Shown here: positions 15,536 through 27,018 of the stretch, one piece after another
How positions within the stretch are numbered: the first letter of the stretch is position 1
Layout: every line of letters begins with the position of its first letter
Source: Gemmatimonadaceae bacterium
GTDB lineage: Bacteria; Gemmatimonadota; Gemmatimonadetes; Gemmatimonadales; Gemmatimonadaceae
DNA: 34,461 nt
Direction of reading: 5' to 3'
NCBI GenBank assembly: GCA_024654005.1
Contig: JANLGX010000148.1
Span: 1-34,461, forward strand
Program-made: the position numbers and the translations under genes
The notes under the pieces: model-generated
Seen by the model: only the letters and a program-made list of their open reading frames with translations
Told to the model about the DNA's origin: nothing
Database searches by the model: none

Positions 15536-15973
15536 TCAGCCCTTGTCCAGGCTAGACTGCTCGCCGGTGGTCGACGGCGGCACCGGGACGCCGAGCAGCT
15601 GCGCGACCATCGTGTACAGCTTCTTGGGACTGAACGGCTTGGTGAGGAACTCCGTGGCGCCCAGCCGCATGGCGTTGCGCTGCTGCTCCTCCTCGCCGGC
15701 CGCGGTCAGGATCACGGTCGGGAGCGCGTGCGTCGCCTCGTTGGCGCGCACGCGGGCGAGCACATCGAGGCCGCTGAGCTTCGGCATCATCAGATCTAGG
15801 ATGACCAATGATATGGCAGGGTCCCGCTCGATCGCCTCCAGAGCGGCCTCTCCGTCCTCGGCGAGCAGCACCTCGAAGGGGCCCTGTTCCAACTTCATCT
15901 GGATGATCCGGCCGATGTGCGGCTCGTCGTCGGCGACCAGAATCCGCCGCTTCCCGCTGGTAGCAGCCGTCAT
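15536..15973 (-). CDS. single-domain CheY-like response regulator
   Basis: 145 residues, a lone receiver domain. The acidic pair D15/D16 (VADDE), the phosphorylated D60 (VILDLMMP), T90 (VILTAA) and K112 (FLTKPF) are all present, so phosphorylation should be possible. There is no output domain, so it probably acts by protein contact. The ATG at 15973 was chosen because the receiver fold starts 10 residues later; the open frame extends upstream without family similarity. It heads the manC/GlmU-like set and is divergent from the lipoprotein-serS-histidine kinase group. The kinase at 18086 is a possible but unproven partner. Confidence 0.92.
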   Translation of the reverse strand: MTAATSGKRRILVADDEPHIGRIIQMKLEQGPFEVLLAEDGEAALEAIERDPAISLVILDLMMPKLSGLDVLARVRANEATHALPTVILTAAGEEEQQRNAMRLGATEFLTKPFSPKKLYTMVAQLLGVPVPPSTTGEQSSLDKG

Positions 15974-16171
15974 GTGAGCCAGACCACCGCCGGGAGCGTA
16001 GGCATCGGTGTCAAATGGAAGAGGTGGGTCGGCCCGTTTCCGCTGGCGCCGCGCCGATAGTCCAAAACTAACAGGGGGTAACAACCGGCGGACTCGGATA
16101 GTTGTCGAATTGCAATCGCTTGAAGTGCCATGATTTAGGCAATACGTTACAACGCTTAACCGGAGCCACAC

Positions 16172-16807
16172 CTGTCAACCGTTTCCAATCCACGCACGCG
16201 CTGCGTTTGGCGCGTCGCTCGCGCCCGCGTCGGCGCCCTTGCTACCGTCTTCTCGCTCGCGCTCGCCGGGGGAGTCATCGCGGCCTGCGGTGACGTCACC
16301 GGCATCGAAGCCACGGCCGAGAACCGGCTCGATACGCTCACCGTTTTTCCGCTCACCGGGTCGGGCCCCCTGACGCCGACCGCGCTCAACACGCCGTTCG
16401 GGACCGTCACGCCGATCAACTCCAGCGCCAACTTCGACGTCGTCTTCGATCTCGACTCCCAGCGGCGCGTGCTCATCTACCCGGTCAAGCTGATCGTGCT
16501 GCCGCTGACCGGGATCAACGAGGTCGGCCTGCTCAAGGTCCCGGGCTCGTTCGAGAGCGTCCAGCGAGCGCCCACCGGCGAGTACGAGACGGAAGAGCCG
16601 CTGACGGTGAGTGTCGGGGAAGTGGTAGTGATCGAGGCGCGCCGCAACCGGCAGAACGACCTTTGCAGCTTTTCGCTGTCGCCCAACGTCTACTCCAAGA
16701 TCGTGGTGGACAGCGTGTCCGCGGGCACGAATGCGATCTGGTTCCGCCTGGTCGCGAACCCGAACTGCGGCTTCCGCTCCCTCGCCCCGGGCCTTCCCAA
16801 GAACTGA
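16172..16807 (+). CDS. predicted lipoprotein of unknown function with a CTG start
   Basis: The frame is open from a TAA at 16157 to the TGA at 16805-16807. No ATG, GTG or TTG lies in frame before 16469, yet the part upstream of 16469 codes for a convincing lipoprotein leader: arginines, then VGALATVFSLALAGG and lipobox VIAAC, followed by GDVTGIEATAENRLDTLTVFPL. A CTG at 16172 with CGGAG 6 bases upstream is the best start, giving 211 residues. The mature part is rich in short beta strands (NFDVVFDLDSQRRVLIYPVKLIVLPL) and has two later cysteines. I do not recognise a family. The stop directly abuts the serS ATG, so it is probably co-transcribed with serS and would be an outer-surface or periplasm-facing lipoprotein. 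Confidence 0.75.
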   Translation: MSTVSNPRTRCVWRVARARVGALATVFSLALAGGVIAACGDVTGIEATAENRLDTLTVFPLTGSGPLTPTALNTPFGTVTPINSSANFDVVFDLDSQRRVLIYPVKLIVLPLTGINEVGLLKVPGSFESVQRAPTGEYETEEPLTVSVGEVVVIEARRNRQNDLCSFSLSPNVYSKIVVDSVSAGTNAIWFRLVANPNCGFRSLAPGLPKN

Positions 16808-18082
16808 ATGCACGACCTTCGCGCGTTGCGCGAGCAGGCCGGTGAATTGCGCGCGGCGATGCGTCACCGCGGGCAGGAGCAAACGCTGGCCCCGACGATC
16901 GATCGCGCCGTCGAGCTGGACCGCGACCGCCGCGCGACGATCCAGGCCGTAGAAGAGCGCAAGGCGGCGCGCAACGCGCTCAGCCAGGAAGTGGCGCGCA
17001 GGAAGAAAGCGGGGGAGCCCGCCGACGAGGCGCAGGCCAGCTCCCGCGCGCTCGGCGAGGAGATCGCCCGGCTCGAGACGGAACTGGCCGCGTCCGAAAG
17101 CGAGCTCGAGCAGCTGCTTCTCCAGCTCCCGAACACCGTGCTCGACGACGTTCCCGCCGGCGGCGAGGAGAGTAATTCGGTCGTGCGTGAGTGGGGGACG
17201 CCCCGGGCCGCCGGCGGAGTGATGCCGCACTGGGAGGTCGGCGAGAAGCTCGGCCTCATCGACATGGCGCGCGGCGCGAAGATCGCCGGCTCCGGCTTCA
17301 TCGTCTTCCGCGGCGAGGGCGCCCGGCTCGTGCGCGCGCTGCTCAACCTCATGCTCGATCTGCACACGCGCGAGCACGGCTACGAGGAGACATGGGTGCC
17401 GGTGCTCGTGAACCGCGCGGCCATGACCGGCACGTCGCAGCTGCCGAAGTTCGAGGACGACATGTACGCGCTCAAGGAAGACGACCTCTTCCTCATCCCC
17501 ACGGCGGAAGTTCCGCTGACGAATCTGTACCGCGAAGAGATCCTGCTCGAGTCCGATCTGCCGAAGAGCTTCGCCGCGTACTCGCCGTGCTTCCGACGCG
17601 AGGCGGGATCCCACGGCAAGGACACCCGCGGTCTGCTCCGGGTGCACGAGTTCGACAAGGTGGAGCTGGTCCGCTACGCCGTGCCGGAGCGGTCCCGTGA
17701 CGAGCTCGAGCTGCTGACCGGACACGCCGAGCGCGTGCTGCAGCTGCTGGAGCTGCCGTACCGGGTGGTGCTGCTCGCGGCGGGCGACACCGGCTTCGCG
17801 AGCGCCAAGACCTACGACCTCGAGGTGTTCGCGCCGGGCGTGGGGAAGTGGCTCGAGGTATCGTCGTGCAGCAACTTCACCGACTTTCAGGCGCGCCGCG
17901 CCGACATCCGCTACCGGCCCGCCGACGGCGGCAAGCCGCGCTTCGTGCACACGCTCAACGGTTCGGGGCTGGCGCTCCCGCGGATCATCGCGGCGTTGCT
18001 CGAGCACGGCCAGCAGGCGGACGGGAGCGTGCTGCTTCCGGAAGCGCTCCGCCCGCACACCCGGACCGACCGGCTGACCTAG
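16808..18082 (+). CDS. serS: seryl-tRNA synthetase
   Basis: 424 residues, standard for this class II synthetase, which charges tRNA-Ser with serine. Residues 1-110 form the long helical arm (charged, coiled-coil: RAAMRHRGQE ... ASESELEQLLLQLPN). The catalytic core has TGTSQLPKFEDDMY, TAEVPLTNLYREE, motif 2 at about 261 (CFRREAGSHGKDTRGLLR), HEFDKVEL, EVSSCSNFTDFQARR and motif 3 (NGSGLALPRI). The ATG follows the lipoprotein stop without a gap, and the histidine kinase starts 3 bases after its stop. Confidence 0.98.
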   Translation: MHDLRALREQAGELRAAMRHRGQEQTLAPTIDRAVELDRDRRATIQAVEERKAARNALSQEVARRKKAGEPADEAQASSRALGEEIARLETELAASESELEQLLLQLPNTVLDDVPAGGEESNSVVREWGTPRAAGGVMPHWEVGEKLGLIDMARGAKIAGSGFIVFRGEGARLVRALLNLMLDLHTREHGYEETWVPVLVNRAAMTGTSQLPKFEDDMYALKEDDLFLIPTAEVPLTNLYREEILLESDLPKSFAAYSPCFRREAGSHGKDTRGLLRVHEFDKVELVRYAVPERSRDELELLTGHAERVLQLLELPYRVVLLAAGDTGFASAKTYDLEVFAPGVGKWLEVSSCSNFTDFQARRADIRYRPADGGKPRFVHTLNGSGLALPRIIAALLEHGQQADGSVLLPEALRPHTRTDRLT

Positions 18083-18085
18083 CAG

Positions 18086-19225
18086 ATGCGGCGCAGCGTT
18101 CCGGCAATGCTCGCCATCGTTGGAGTGATCGCGCTGCTCACGTGGTACGTCGTGTACACGCAGACGGTGGTGCGCGACCTGCGCCGCGAGGCCTCGCGCG
18201 TGGGACGGATGTACGCCCGCGTGTACGACGCGCTGAACGACACCAACCCCGACGCGGCCAACTCGGCGCTGCTCGACCTGTCGATGCACATACGCGAAGC
18301 GGGCGTACCGCTGGTCCTCACGGACACCGCCGGTACTCCGACGCACGCGGTAAATCTTCCGTTCGACGAGCCATATGATCCGGAGCGGGTGAAGGAGTAC
18401 GCCCGCCGGCTCGACCGCGAGAATACGCCGGTGACGGCGCCCGGCGTGGGCACGGTGCATTACGGCAACACTCCGCTGGTGCGCGGGCTGAAGGTCGTGC
18501 CGTACCTGCTCTCCGGAGTGCTCCTTACCCTGCTGATCGCGGGAGCGTACGCCCTGCGCACGCGGTCGCGCGCCGATCGCGAGCAGATCTGGGCCGGCAT
18601 GGCGCGCGAATCCGCGCACCAGCTGGGGACTCCGCTGTCCAGCCTCAGCGGCTGGATCGAGCTGCTCGGCGAGCAGGACACCGATTCGATCACCACCAAC
18701 GCCGTTGCGCACATGGCCGGCGATCTCGAGCGGCTCGGGCGGATCTCGCATCGCTTCGAGCGGATCGGGCGGCCTCCCAAGAACGAGCGCGTGGACGTGG
18801 CCGAGATCGCGGAGCGCGTCGCGCAGTACTTCCGCCGGCGCGTGCCGACGCTGGCGCAGCGCGTCACGATCGAGTCCACCAGCGACGGCACGGCCATCGT
18901 CGAGGGCGATCCCGTCCTCCTCGAATGGGCGATCGAGGCGGTGACCAAGAACGCGATCGACGCGCTCGGCGGCCGCGGCGGCCGCGTGTCGATCTCCAGC
19001 ACCACGCTGCCGGAGGGCGGCGTCCGCGTCCGCATCGCCGACGACGGACCCGGCGTCCCGCGCGAGATCCGGAAGGAGGTATTCGAGGCGGGGTTCTCGA
19101 CGAAGGAGAAGGGGTGGGGGATCGGATTGTCGCTCGCGCGCAGGATCGTGCGGGACAATCACGGGGGGAAGCTGACTCTCGTTCCGACGGAGACCGGGGC
19201 GACATTCGACATCATCCTGGGATAA
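18086..19225 (+). CDS. membrane-bound sensor histidine kinase
   Basis: 379 residues. Two membrane helices (about 5-25 and 136-157) enclose a ~110-residue extracytoplasmic sensor region with no family I recognise. The kinase part has the phospho-accepting H178 in ESAHQLGTPLSSLSGW, N-box N289 (EAVTKNAIDAL), G1 DDGPG (319-323), F-box VFEAGFSTK and G2 GWGIGLSLA (343-351). It should autophosphorylate and pass phosphate to a response regulator. No regulator is next to it in the same operon; the nearest is the divergent CheY-like protein at 15536-15973. It is translated just after serS. Confidence 0.93.
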   Translation: MRRSVPAMLAIVGVIALLTWYVVYTQTVVRDLRREASRVGRMYARVYDALNDTNPDAANSALLDLSMHIREAGVPLVLTDTAGTPTHAVNLPFDEPYDPERVKEYARRLDRENTPVTAPGVGTVHYGNTPLVRGLKVVPYLLSGVLLTLLIAGAYALRTRSRADREQIWAGMARESAHQLGTPLSSLSGWIELLGEQDTDSITTNAVAHMAGDLERLGRISHRFERIGRPPKNERVDVAEIAERVAQYFRRRVPTLAQRVTIESTSDGTAIVEGDPVLLEWAIEAVTKNAIDALGGRGGRVSISSTTLPEGGVRVRIADDGPGVPREIRKEVFEAGFSTKEKGWGIGLSLARRIVRDNHGGKLTLVPTETGATFDIILG

Positions 19226-19245
19226 CCCGCTACGGGGATTTGGCG

Positions 19246-19354
19246 GGGGAATCCAAGTTGGGAGTGTGACAGTTCGGAGTTGGGAGTAGGGAGTTGAGCG
19301 GTATCACTCCGAACTGACCCCTCCAAACTGCCACACTCCAAACTTGGATTCCCC
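19246..19354. repeat. degenerate heptamer fold-back array D
   Basis: The left arm GGGGAATCCAAG...TTCGGAG (19246-19280) is the reverse complement, with small differences, of CTCCGAACTG ... CTTGGATTCCCC (ending 19354); the right arm has an extra copy of a CTCCAAACTG unit. The left side has three clear 7-base units GGAGTTG, GGAGTAG, GGAGTTG (19276-19296), and the right side repeats CTCCRAA. It occupies most of the gap between the kinase stop and pcrA and could act as a terminator. Confidence 0.88.
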
Positions 19355-19400
19355 TGCCGGATTCCAGGACTCTCTATCCCTGACGGCATCTTATCTTTGA

Positions 19401-21682
<2,282 letters not shown>

Positions 21683-21683
<1 letters not shown>

Positions 21684-21997
21684 TGGCCGTCACTGGGCAG
21701 GACGTCCTGAAGGTCGCGAAGCTGGCGAGCCTCGCGGTCGACGAAGGCAAGCTCGACGCGCTCGCGCGCGAGCTGAATTCGATTCTCGGGCACATGGAAG
21801 AGCTCGGCAAGGTGAATACGGAGCGCATTCTTCCCGCCGAGGGTCTCAGCTCGGGAGGCCAGCGTCTCCGTGCCGATCACGGCCCGGCGGATGCGCTCGC
21901 GCACGCGCCTGCCGACTTCGCGCCCGAGATGCGCGATGGATTCTTCATCGTTCCGCGGCTGGCCACCCACGAAGGATCGTCCGAGCGCACCCCGTGA
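21683..21997 (+). CDS. gatC: Asp/Glu-tRNA amidotransferase subunit C
   Basis: 104 residues. GatC is the small belt-like subunit that holds GatA and GatB together in the complex that turns misacylated Asp-tRNA-Asn or Glu-tRNA-Gln into the amides. Family features: VLKVAKLASLAVDEGKL, ELNSILGHMEELGKVNTE and the late APADFAPEMRDGFFIVPRL. The ATG shares a base with the pcrA stop and the stop overlaps the gatA GTG. Confidence 0.96.
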
Positions 21998-23499
21998 AGC
22001 CACCACCACGCGCGCCGGCTTCGGCCGCGAAGCTGCTGTCGCGGCCGCTCACCGAATGCGTCGCCTGCGTTCGCGAAGGCGCGGCGCTCCCGTCCGATCT
22101 CGTGAGCGCCGCCTTCGACCGCGCGGACGACATCGGCGCCGGCAGCGAATCGCTCAACGTATTTCTCGCCACGGATCGCGAGCGCGCGACCGAGCACGCG
22201 AAGGGGCTGACTGCGCTCATCGGACGCGCGGAAGCGCCGGGCAATCTCGCGGGCGTTCCCGTGGCGGTGAAGGACAACATCGCGACGCTGGACATGCCCA
22301 CTACGTGCGGCTCGCGGATTCTCGAGGGCTACGTCAGCCCGTTCGAGGCGACGGTCGTGCGCCGGCTGCGCGCCAACGGCGCGGTGATCATCGGCAAGAC
22401 CAACATGGACGAGTTCGCGATGGGGTCGTCCACCGAGAACAGCGCGTACGGCCCGACCAGGAATCCCGTGGACATCCGGCGGGTGCCGGGCGGCTCGTCC
22501 GGAGGCTCGGCCGCCGCGGTTGCCGCCGGAATAGTCCGGCTCGCGCTGGGCTCCGAGACCGGCGGCTCCGTGCGGCAGCCGGCGTCGTTCTGCGGCATCG
22601 TCGGCGTGAAGCCGACGTACGGACGCGTGAGCAGGTACGGGCTCGTCGCATTCGGCTCCTCGCTCGACCAGGTCGGAGTGCTGGCCCGCACCGTGGAGGA
22701 CGCGGCGCTCGGATTGGAGGTCATCGCCGGCTGCGACCAGTTCGACTCCACCAGCGCCGACGTCCCGGTGCCGAGGTACGAGCTGGAGAAGAACGCCGGA
22801 CTGAAGGGACTCGTGATCGGAAAGCCGCGCGAGTATTTTCCGGAGCGTCTCGACCCGCGCATCGCGCAGGAATGCGAGCGCGCGCTGGATGCGTATCGCG
22901 AGCTGGGCGCGGAGGTGCGCGAGGTGTCGCTGCCGCATACGGCGTACTCGATTCCCGTGTACTACATCGTCGCGCCGGCGGAAGCGTCCTCCAACCTCGC
23001 GCGCTTCGACGGCGTCAGGTACGGTTTGCGCGTTCCGTCGGAGCGCGGCCTCGCCGGGATGTACGAGGCGACGCGCGCGCGCGGATTCGGCCCGGAGGTG
23101 ACGCGGCGCATCCTGCTGGGCACGTACGTGCTCTCGGCCGGCTACTACGACGCGTACTATAAGAAAGCTCAGTCGGTTCGCGCGCTCATCGCGCAGGATT
23201 TCCGGGACGTGTTCGCGAGCGGGGTGGACGTGCTATTCACGCCGACCACGCCTACGCCGGCCTTCGAGCTGGGCGCGGTAAAGGACCCTTATGAGATGTA
23301 CGTGAGCGACATCTTCACCGCGTCCGCCAACCTCGCCGGCGTTCCCGCGATGTCGATCCCGATCGGCGACGCGAGGGGCCTTCCCGTCGGCGGACAGATA
23401 ATCGCGCCGCACTTCGCCGAGCCGGTGATGTTCCGCGCCGCGTTCGGGCTCGAGCGCGCGCTGGCCGGCGAGCTCCTTCCCGGAGAGAAGAGCGCATGA
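21994..23499 (+). CDS. gatA: Asp/Glu-tRNA amidotransferase subunit A
   Basis: 501 residues, an amidase-signature protein that releases ammonia from glutamine for GatB. The Ser-cisSer-Lys triad is visible as K93 (VPVAVKDNI), S168 ([15 protein letters not shown]) and S192 ([15 protein letters not shown]); the spacings of 75 and 24 residues equal those of characterised GatA proteins. The C-terminal ...PALAGVP-type block appears as [15 protein letters not shown]. The start is a GTG overlapping the gatC stop; the stop overlaps the gatB ATG. Confidence 0.98.
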   Translation: MKPPPRAPASAAKLLSRPLTECVACVREGAALPSDLVSAAFDRADDIGAGSESLNVFLATDRERATEHAKGLTALIGRAEAPGNLAGVPVAVKDNIATLDMPTTCGSRILEGYVSPFEATVVRRLRANGAVIIGKTNMDEFAMGSSTENSAYGPTRNPVDIRRVPGGSSGGSAAAVAAGIVRLALGSETGGSVRQPASFCGIVGVKPTYGRVSRYGLVAFGSSLDQVGVLARTVEDAALGLEVIAGCDQFDSTSADVPVPRYELEKNAGLKGLVIGKPREYFPERLDPRIAQECERALDAYRELGAEVREVSLPHTAYSIPVYYIVAPAEASSNLARFDGVRYGLRVPSERGLAGMYEATRARGFGPEVTRRILLGTYVLSAGYYDAYYKKAQSVRALIAQDFRDVFASGVDVLFTPTTPTPAFELGAVKDPYEMYVSDIFTASANLAGVPAMSIPIGDARGLPVGGQIIAPHFAEPVMFRAAFGLERALAGELLPGEKSA

Positions 23500-24950
23500 G
23501 CGCGGCTGCCAGCCCGGACTACGAGATGGTGGTGGGCCTGGAAGTGCACGTGCAGCTCAAGACGCGCACCAAGGCCTTCTGCGGCTGCTCCGCGGATTTC
23601 GGCGCGCCGCCCAACACCAACGTGTGTCCCGTGTGCCTCGCACTGCCCGGTGCGCTCCCCGTGCTGAACCAGCACGCGGTTGAGCTCGCGCTGCGCGCGG
23701 CGCTCGCGCTGGACTGCAAGGTCAACGCGACGTCGGTTTTCGCGCGCAAGAACTACTTCTATCCGGATCTTCCCAAGGGCTACCAGATATCGCAGTACGA
23801 TCGCCCGCTCGCCGAGAAAGGCTGGCTGACGATCGGGGAGCTGGACGACGGGACGCCGGTGCGGGTGGGAATCACGCGCGTGCACATGGAGGAGGACGCG
23901 GGCAAGTCGGTGCACGACCGCTACGCGGGCGCCACAGCGATAGATCTGAACCGCGCCGGCGTGCCGCTCATCGAGATCGTGAGCGAGCCCGACATGCGGT
24001 CCGCGGCCGAAGCGGGCGCGTACCTGCGGCTGCTCAAGCAGATACTCAGCTACTCCGGCGTCAGCGACGTCAGCATGGAAGAGGGAAGTCTGCGCGTCGA
24101 CGCCAACGTGAGCGCGCGCATCCGCGGGGCCACGCAGCTCGGCACCAAGACCGAGGTCAAGAACATGAACTCGTTCTCGGCGGTCGAGCGCGCGCTGGAC
24201 TCGGAGTTCGCGCGCCAGGTGGCGCTGCTCGAGAGCGGCGGCACGGTGACGCAGCAGACGATGCTCTGGGACGGCGCGAAGGGCGAGACCCGCGCGAGCC
24301 GGACCAAGGAGGAGAGCCACGACTATCGCTATTTCCCGGAGCCCGATCTCCCGCCGCTGGTGCTGGACATGGAATGGGTGGGGCGGGTCGGTCGCGCGAT
24401 TCCCGAGCTGCCCGATGCCCGGCGCAAGCGCATGATCGGGGAGTACGAGCTCTCCGCTGCCGACGCCGAGCTGCTCACGGCGAGCGCGGGAATGAGCGAG
24501 TACTTCGAGGCCGTGGCGCGCGCGTCGCTCGACCCCAAGGCCGCGCTCAACTGGGTGATGGGCGAGGTGTCGGCCGCGGTGAACGCCGCGGGAGTCCGGA
24601 TAGACGAGTTCCCGGTGAGGCCCGCCGACCTGGGCGAGCTGCTGCGCATGGTGCGCGAGGACGTGGTCAGTCACACCGCGGCGAAGCGCGTCTTCGCGCG
24701 CATGGTGGAGACCGGCAAGCCGGCAGCGCAGGTTGCCGCGGAAGAAGGACTGCAGAAGGTCGGCGACGACGCCGCCCTGGTCGAGTGGATAGACGAAGTG
24801 CTCCGCGAGAATCCGGCGGAAGCCGCGCGGTACAAGAGCGGCGAGACGAAGCTGCAGGGCGTGCTCGTGGGCCTGGTCATGAAGAAATCGAAGGGGCGCG
24901 CCGATCCCAGGAAGGTGAATCAGTTGCTGTCGGAAAGGGCGCGCGTTTGA
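23496..24950 (+). CDS. gatB: Asp/Glu-tRNA amidotransferase subunit B
   Basis: 484 residues. GatB binds the mischarged tRNA and carries out its phosphorylation and amidation. Landmarks: [21 protein letters not shown] (9-29), probable zinc ligands C29, C31, C44 and C47, [62 protein letters not shown], the [15 protein letters not shown] segment, and a C-terminal YqeY-like helical tail ending in [20 protein letters not shown]. The ATG overlaps the gatA stop. Confidence 0.98.
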   Translation: MSAAASPDYEMVVGLEVHVQLKTRTKAFCGCSADFGAPPNTNVCPVCLALPGALPVLNQHAVELALRAALALDCKVNATSVFARKNYFYPDLPKGYQISQYDRPLAEKGWLTIGELDDGTPVRVGITRVHMEEDAGKSVHDRYAGATAIDLNRAGVPLIEIVSEPDMRSAAEAGAYLRLLKQILSYSGVSDVSMEEGSLRVDANVSARIRGATQLGTKTEVKNMNSFSAVERALDSEFARQVALLESGGTVTQQTMLWDGAKGETRASRTKEESHDYRYFPEPDLPPLVLDMEWVGRVGRAIPELPDARRKRMIGEYELSAADAELLTASAGMSEYFEAVARASLDPKAALNWVMGEVSAAVNAAGVRIDEFPVRPADLGELLRMVREDVVSHTAAKRVFARMVETGKPAAQVAAEEGLQKVGDDAALVEWIDEVLRENPAEAARYKSGETKLQGVLVGLVMKKSKGRADPRKVNQLLSERARV

Positions 24951-24970
24951 GGATCCCGCGGCTCGGATCG

Positions 24971-26383
24971 ATGCCGCGCGTCATTGCCGCGCTGGCGCTG
25001 CTGCCCTTCGCCGGCGCCGCGGCGGCGCAGGACTCGAGCGACGAAACCGTGACCTCCATGTACCTCGAGAGCATTCGCTGGGACACGCCGGCTCTCGTCG
25101 CGTTCCTGCGGGAAATGCCCAAGGGCGCGGACCTGCACAGCCACCTGAGCGGCGCGGTGTACGCCGAGAGCTTCCTGCGGTGGGCCGCGGAGGACGGAGC
25201 GTGCGTGAGCCGGGTGGAGCTGCGAATCATTCCCGGTCCGTGCGCGAGCGGCGCTGACACGGTCGCCGCCGCGGTCGCGCTCGCCGACGGCGTGCTCTAT
25301 TCCGCGCTCGTCGACGGGCTGTCGATGCGCAACTGGAACGCCGCGCGCGTCAACGGCCACGACCAGTTTTTCGCGACATTCGGCCGGATGTACTCGACCC
25401 GCCGGCGGACGGGCGACATGCTGGCCGAGGCGGCGCGCCGCGCGGCGGCGGGCAACGTTTCCTATCTCGAGCTCATGCTCACTCCCGACGGCGGAGCCGC
25501 GCGCTCGCTGGGCGACCGCGCCGGATGGCTGGGAGATTTCGCGCGGATGCGCGACACGCTGCTCGCGCTCGGGCTGGATCGGGTCGTCGCTCTATCTCGC
25601 GCGCGCATCGACAGCGTCGAAGCCCGGCGCGACACCGTGCTCGCGTGCGGCACCGCGGCCGCCGATCCGGGGTGCGCGGTGACCGTGCGGTGGCTCTACC
25701 AGGTGGCGCGCGCCACGCCGCCGCAGCAGATCTTCGCGCAGATACTCACCGGCTTCGTCCTGTCGCGCGACGATCCGCGCGTCGTGGGCCTGAACCTGGT
25801 GCAGCCGGAGGACGCGCTGATCGCGATGCGCGATTACTCGCTGCACATGCGCATGATCGGCGCGCTGCGGCCGCTGTATCAGTCGGTGCGGGTTTCGCTC
25901 CACGCGGGCGAGCTGGCGAGCGGGCTCGTTCCACCGGAAGGACTTCGCTTTCACGTGCGCGAAGCGGTCGAGATAGCCGGCGCGTCGCGGATCGGTCACG
26001 GCGTTTCGGTGATGCACGAGGACCGGCCGTACGAGCTGCTGGCGGAGATGGCGCGGCGCGGCGTGCTCGTGGAGATCAACCTCACGAGCAACGACGTGAT
26101 ACTCGGCGTGAAGGGCAGGGACCATCCTCTGCGCGCCTACCTGACGGCGGGCGTACCGGTCGCGTTGTCCACCGACGACGAAGGCGTGGCGAGGTCGGAG
26201 ATGACGATGGAGTACGTCCGCGCGGCCCAGCAACAGCTGCTACGCTATCCGGATCTCAAGGCGATGGCGCGCGCGTCGCTGCGACACGCATTTGCCGACG
26301 AGGCCACGAAAACGCGCTTGACGCGGGAGCTCGAGGCCGCTTTCTCGCGCTTTGAGAGCCGCATCGCGCAACGAGCCCGTTAA
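24971..26383 (+). CDS. secreted adenosine deaminase-family protein
   Basis: 470 residues from ATG 24971, beginning with a signal peptide (MPRVIAALALLPFAGAAAAQ). A TTG at 24947 that overlaps the gatB stop (TTGA) and lies after GGAAAGGG is an alternative, adding 8 residues before the signal. Zinc and catalytic motifs of the family are complete: H56 and H58 (DLHSHLSGA), H311 and E314 (SLHAGE), H343 (IGHGV) and D402/D403 (STDDEGV). The family hydrolyses adenosine, and the secreted group includes ADGF/CECR1-like proteins; the long insert after the first motif (with C-rich loop GACVSRVELRIIPGPC) also fits that group. Role may be nucleoside scavenging. It is last in the pcrA-gatCAB group. Confidence 0.88.
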   Translation: MPRVIAALALLPFAGAAAAQDSSDETVTSMYLESIRWDTPALVAFLREMPKGADLHSHLSGAVYAESFLRWAAEDGACVSRVELRIIPGPCASGADTVAAAVALADGVLYSALVDGLSMRNWNAARVNGHDQFFATFGRMYSTRRRTGDMLAEAARRAAAGNVSYLELMLTPDGGAARSLGDRAGWLGDFARMRDTLLALGLDRVVALSRARIDSVEARRDTVLACGTAAADPGCAVTVRWLYQVARATPPQQIFAQILTGFVLSRDDPRVVGLNLVQPEDALIAMRDYSLHMRMIGALRPLYQSVRVSLHAGELASGLVPPEGLRFHVREAVEIAGASRIGHGVSVMHEDRPYELLAEMARRGVLVEINLTSNDVILGVKGRDHPLRAYLTAGVPVALSTDDEGVARSEMTMEYVRAAQQQLLRYPDLKAMARASLRHAFADEATKTRLTRELEAAFSRFESRIAQRAR

Positions 26384-26475
26384 CGCGTTCCGGCAGCGCG
26401 GCACGCATCACATTTGTTAGCCGCGCGGTTGGCGGATTCGTCCGTTTGTCCGCGAAAAACTGTTGCCTATCGCGG

Positions 26476-26566
26476 TAAAAACCCGTCCTGGGCACACAAG
26501 CCGCATGGGGGCTGGCGAAGGCCGGCTCCGCGAGCCAAGCTGGTGGTTCGCGCGGAACGGTTTTTA
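26476..26566 (+). other. possible structured 5' leader before the bactofilin operon
   Basis: TAAAAACC (26476-26483) is complementary to GGTTTTTA (26559-26566). Between them three short hairpins can be drawn: AGCC/GGCT, GGCTC-CGC-GAGCC (26524-26536) and GTTC/GAAC. The closing stem ends 3 bases before the GGAGG ribosome binding site of the first bactofilin. It matches no riboswitch class I know. In GC-rich DNA small hairpins arise by chance, so only the A+T closing stem is notable. Confidence 0.3.
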
Positions 26567-26583
26567 GTGGAGGACGGCCGGTT

Positions 26584-27018
26584 ATGAAGCTTTTTGGTGC
26601 GCGTGCGCAAAAGCGTCCATCGGGACTGTCGATCATCGATGACCGTCTCACCATTCGTGGCGAGATCGACACCGACGGCACGATCCGCGTGGACGGACAC
26701 GTCGAAGGCGGCGTGCATCGCGCCGGAATGTTGATCATCGGGGCGGGCGGCGGTGTCGTCGGCGACGTCGAAGCGGGCGACGTGATCGTCGCCGGTACGA
26801 TTCACGGCAACGTGCATGCGACCGGGCGCGTCGAGATCGAGCCCGGGGCGGCGGTGCACGGAGAGATCCGCGCCAACAACATGCTACTGCGCGAGGGCGC
26901 GATGCTGCACGGCCAGGTTTCGATCGGCGCCGCGCCGGTCTCCACGGCCACGCCCGGCGCGTCGCGCCGGCTGGAGTTGGCGCAGACGCCGGCGCACCCC
27001 GTCAGGGCCCACGTTTGA
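26584..27018 (+). CDS. bactofilin (first of three)
   Basis: 144 residues of the bactofilin (DUF583/CcmA) family, which polymerises without nucleotides into filaments under the inner membrane and scaffolds cell-wall enzymes or DNA. The core is a right-handed beta-helix seen as repeating short strands: LTIRGEIDTDGTIRVDGHVEGGV, GDVEAGDVIVAGTIHGNVHATGRVEI and HGEIRANNMLLREGAMLHGQVSI. The N-terminus (MKLFGARAQKR) is short and basic and the C-terminal 30 residues are disordered. GGAGG lies 10 bases before the ATG. Its stop overlaps the start of the M23 peptidase gene, a pairing seen in other bacteria where bactofilin places the peptidase. Confidence 0.93.
   Translation: MKLFGARAQKRPSGLSIIDDRLTIRGEIDTDGTIRVDGHVEGGVHRAGMLIIGAGGGVVGDVEAGDVIVAGTIHGNVHATGRVEIEPGAAVHGEIRANNMLLREGAMLHGQVSIGAAPVSTATPGASRRLELAQTPAHPVRAHV

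Noticed and set aside
16175-19162. A 995-codon open frame on the minus strand
   Set aside because: It is antisense to the lipoprotein, serS and the histidine kinase. It is arginine- and histidine-rich, has no domain, and is an effect of high GC at third positions.
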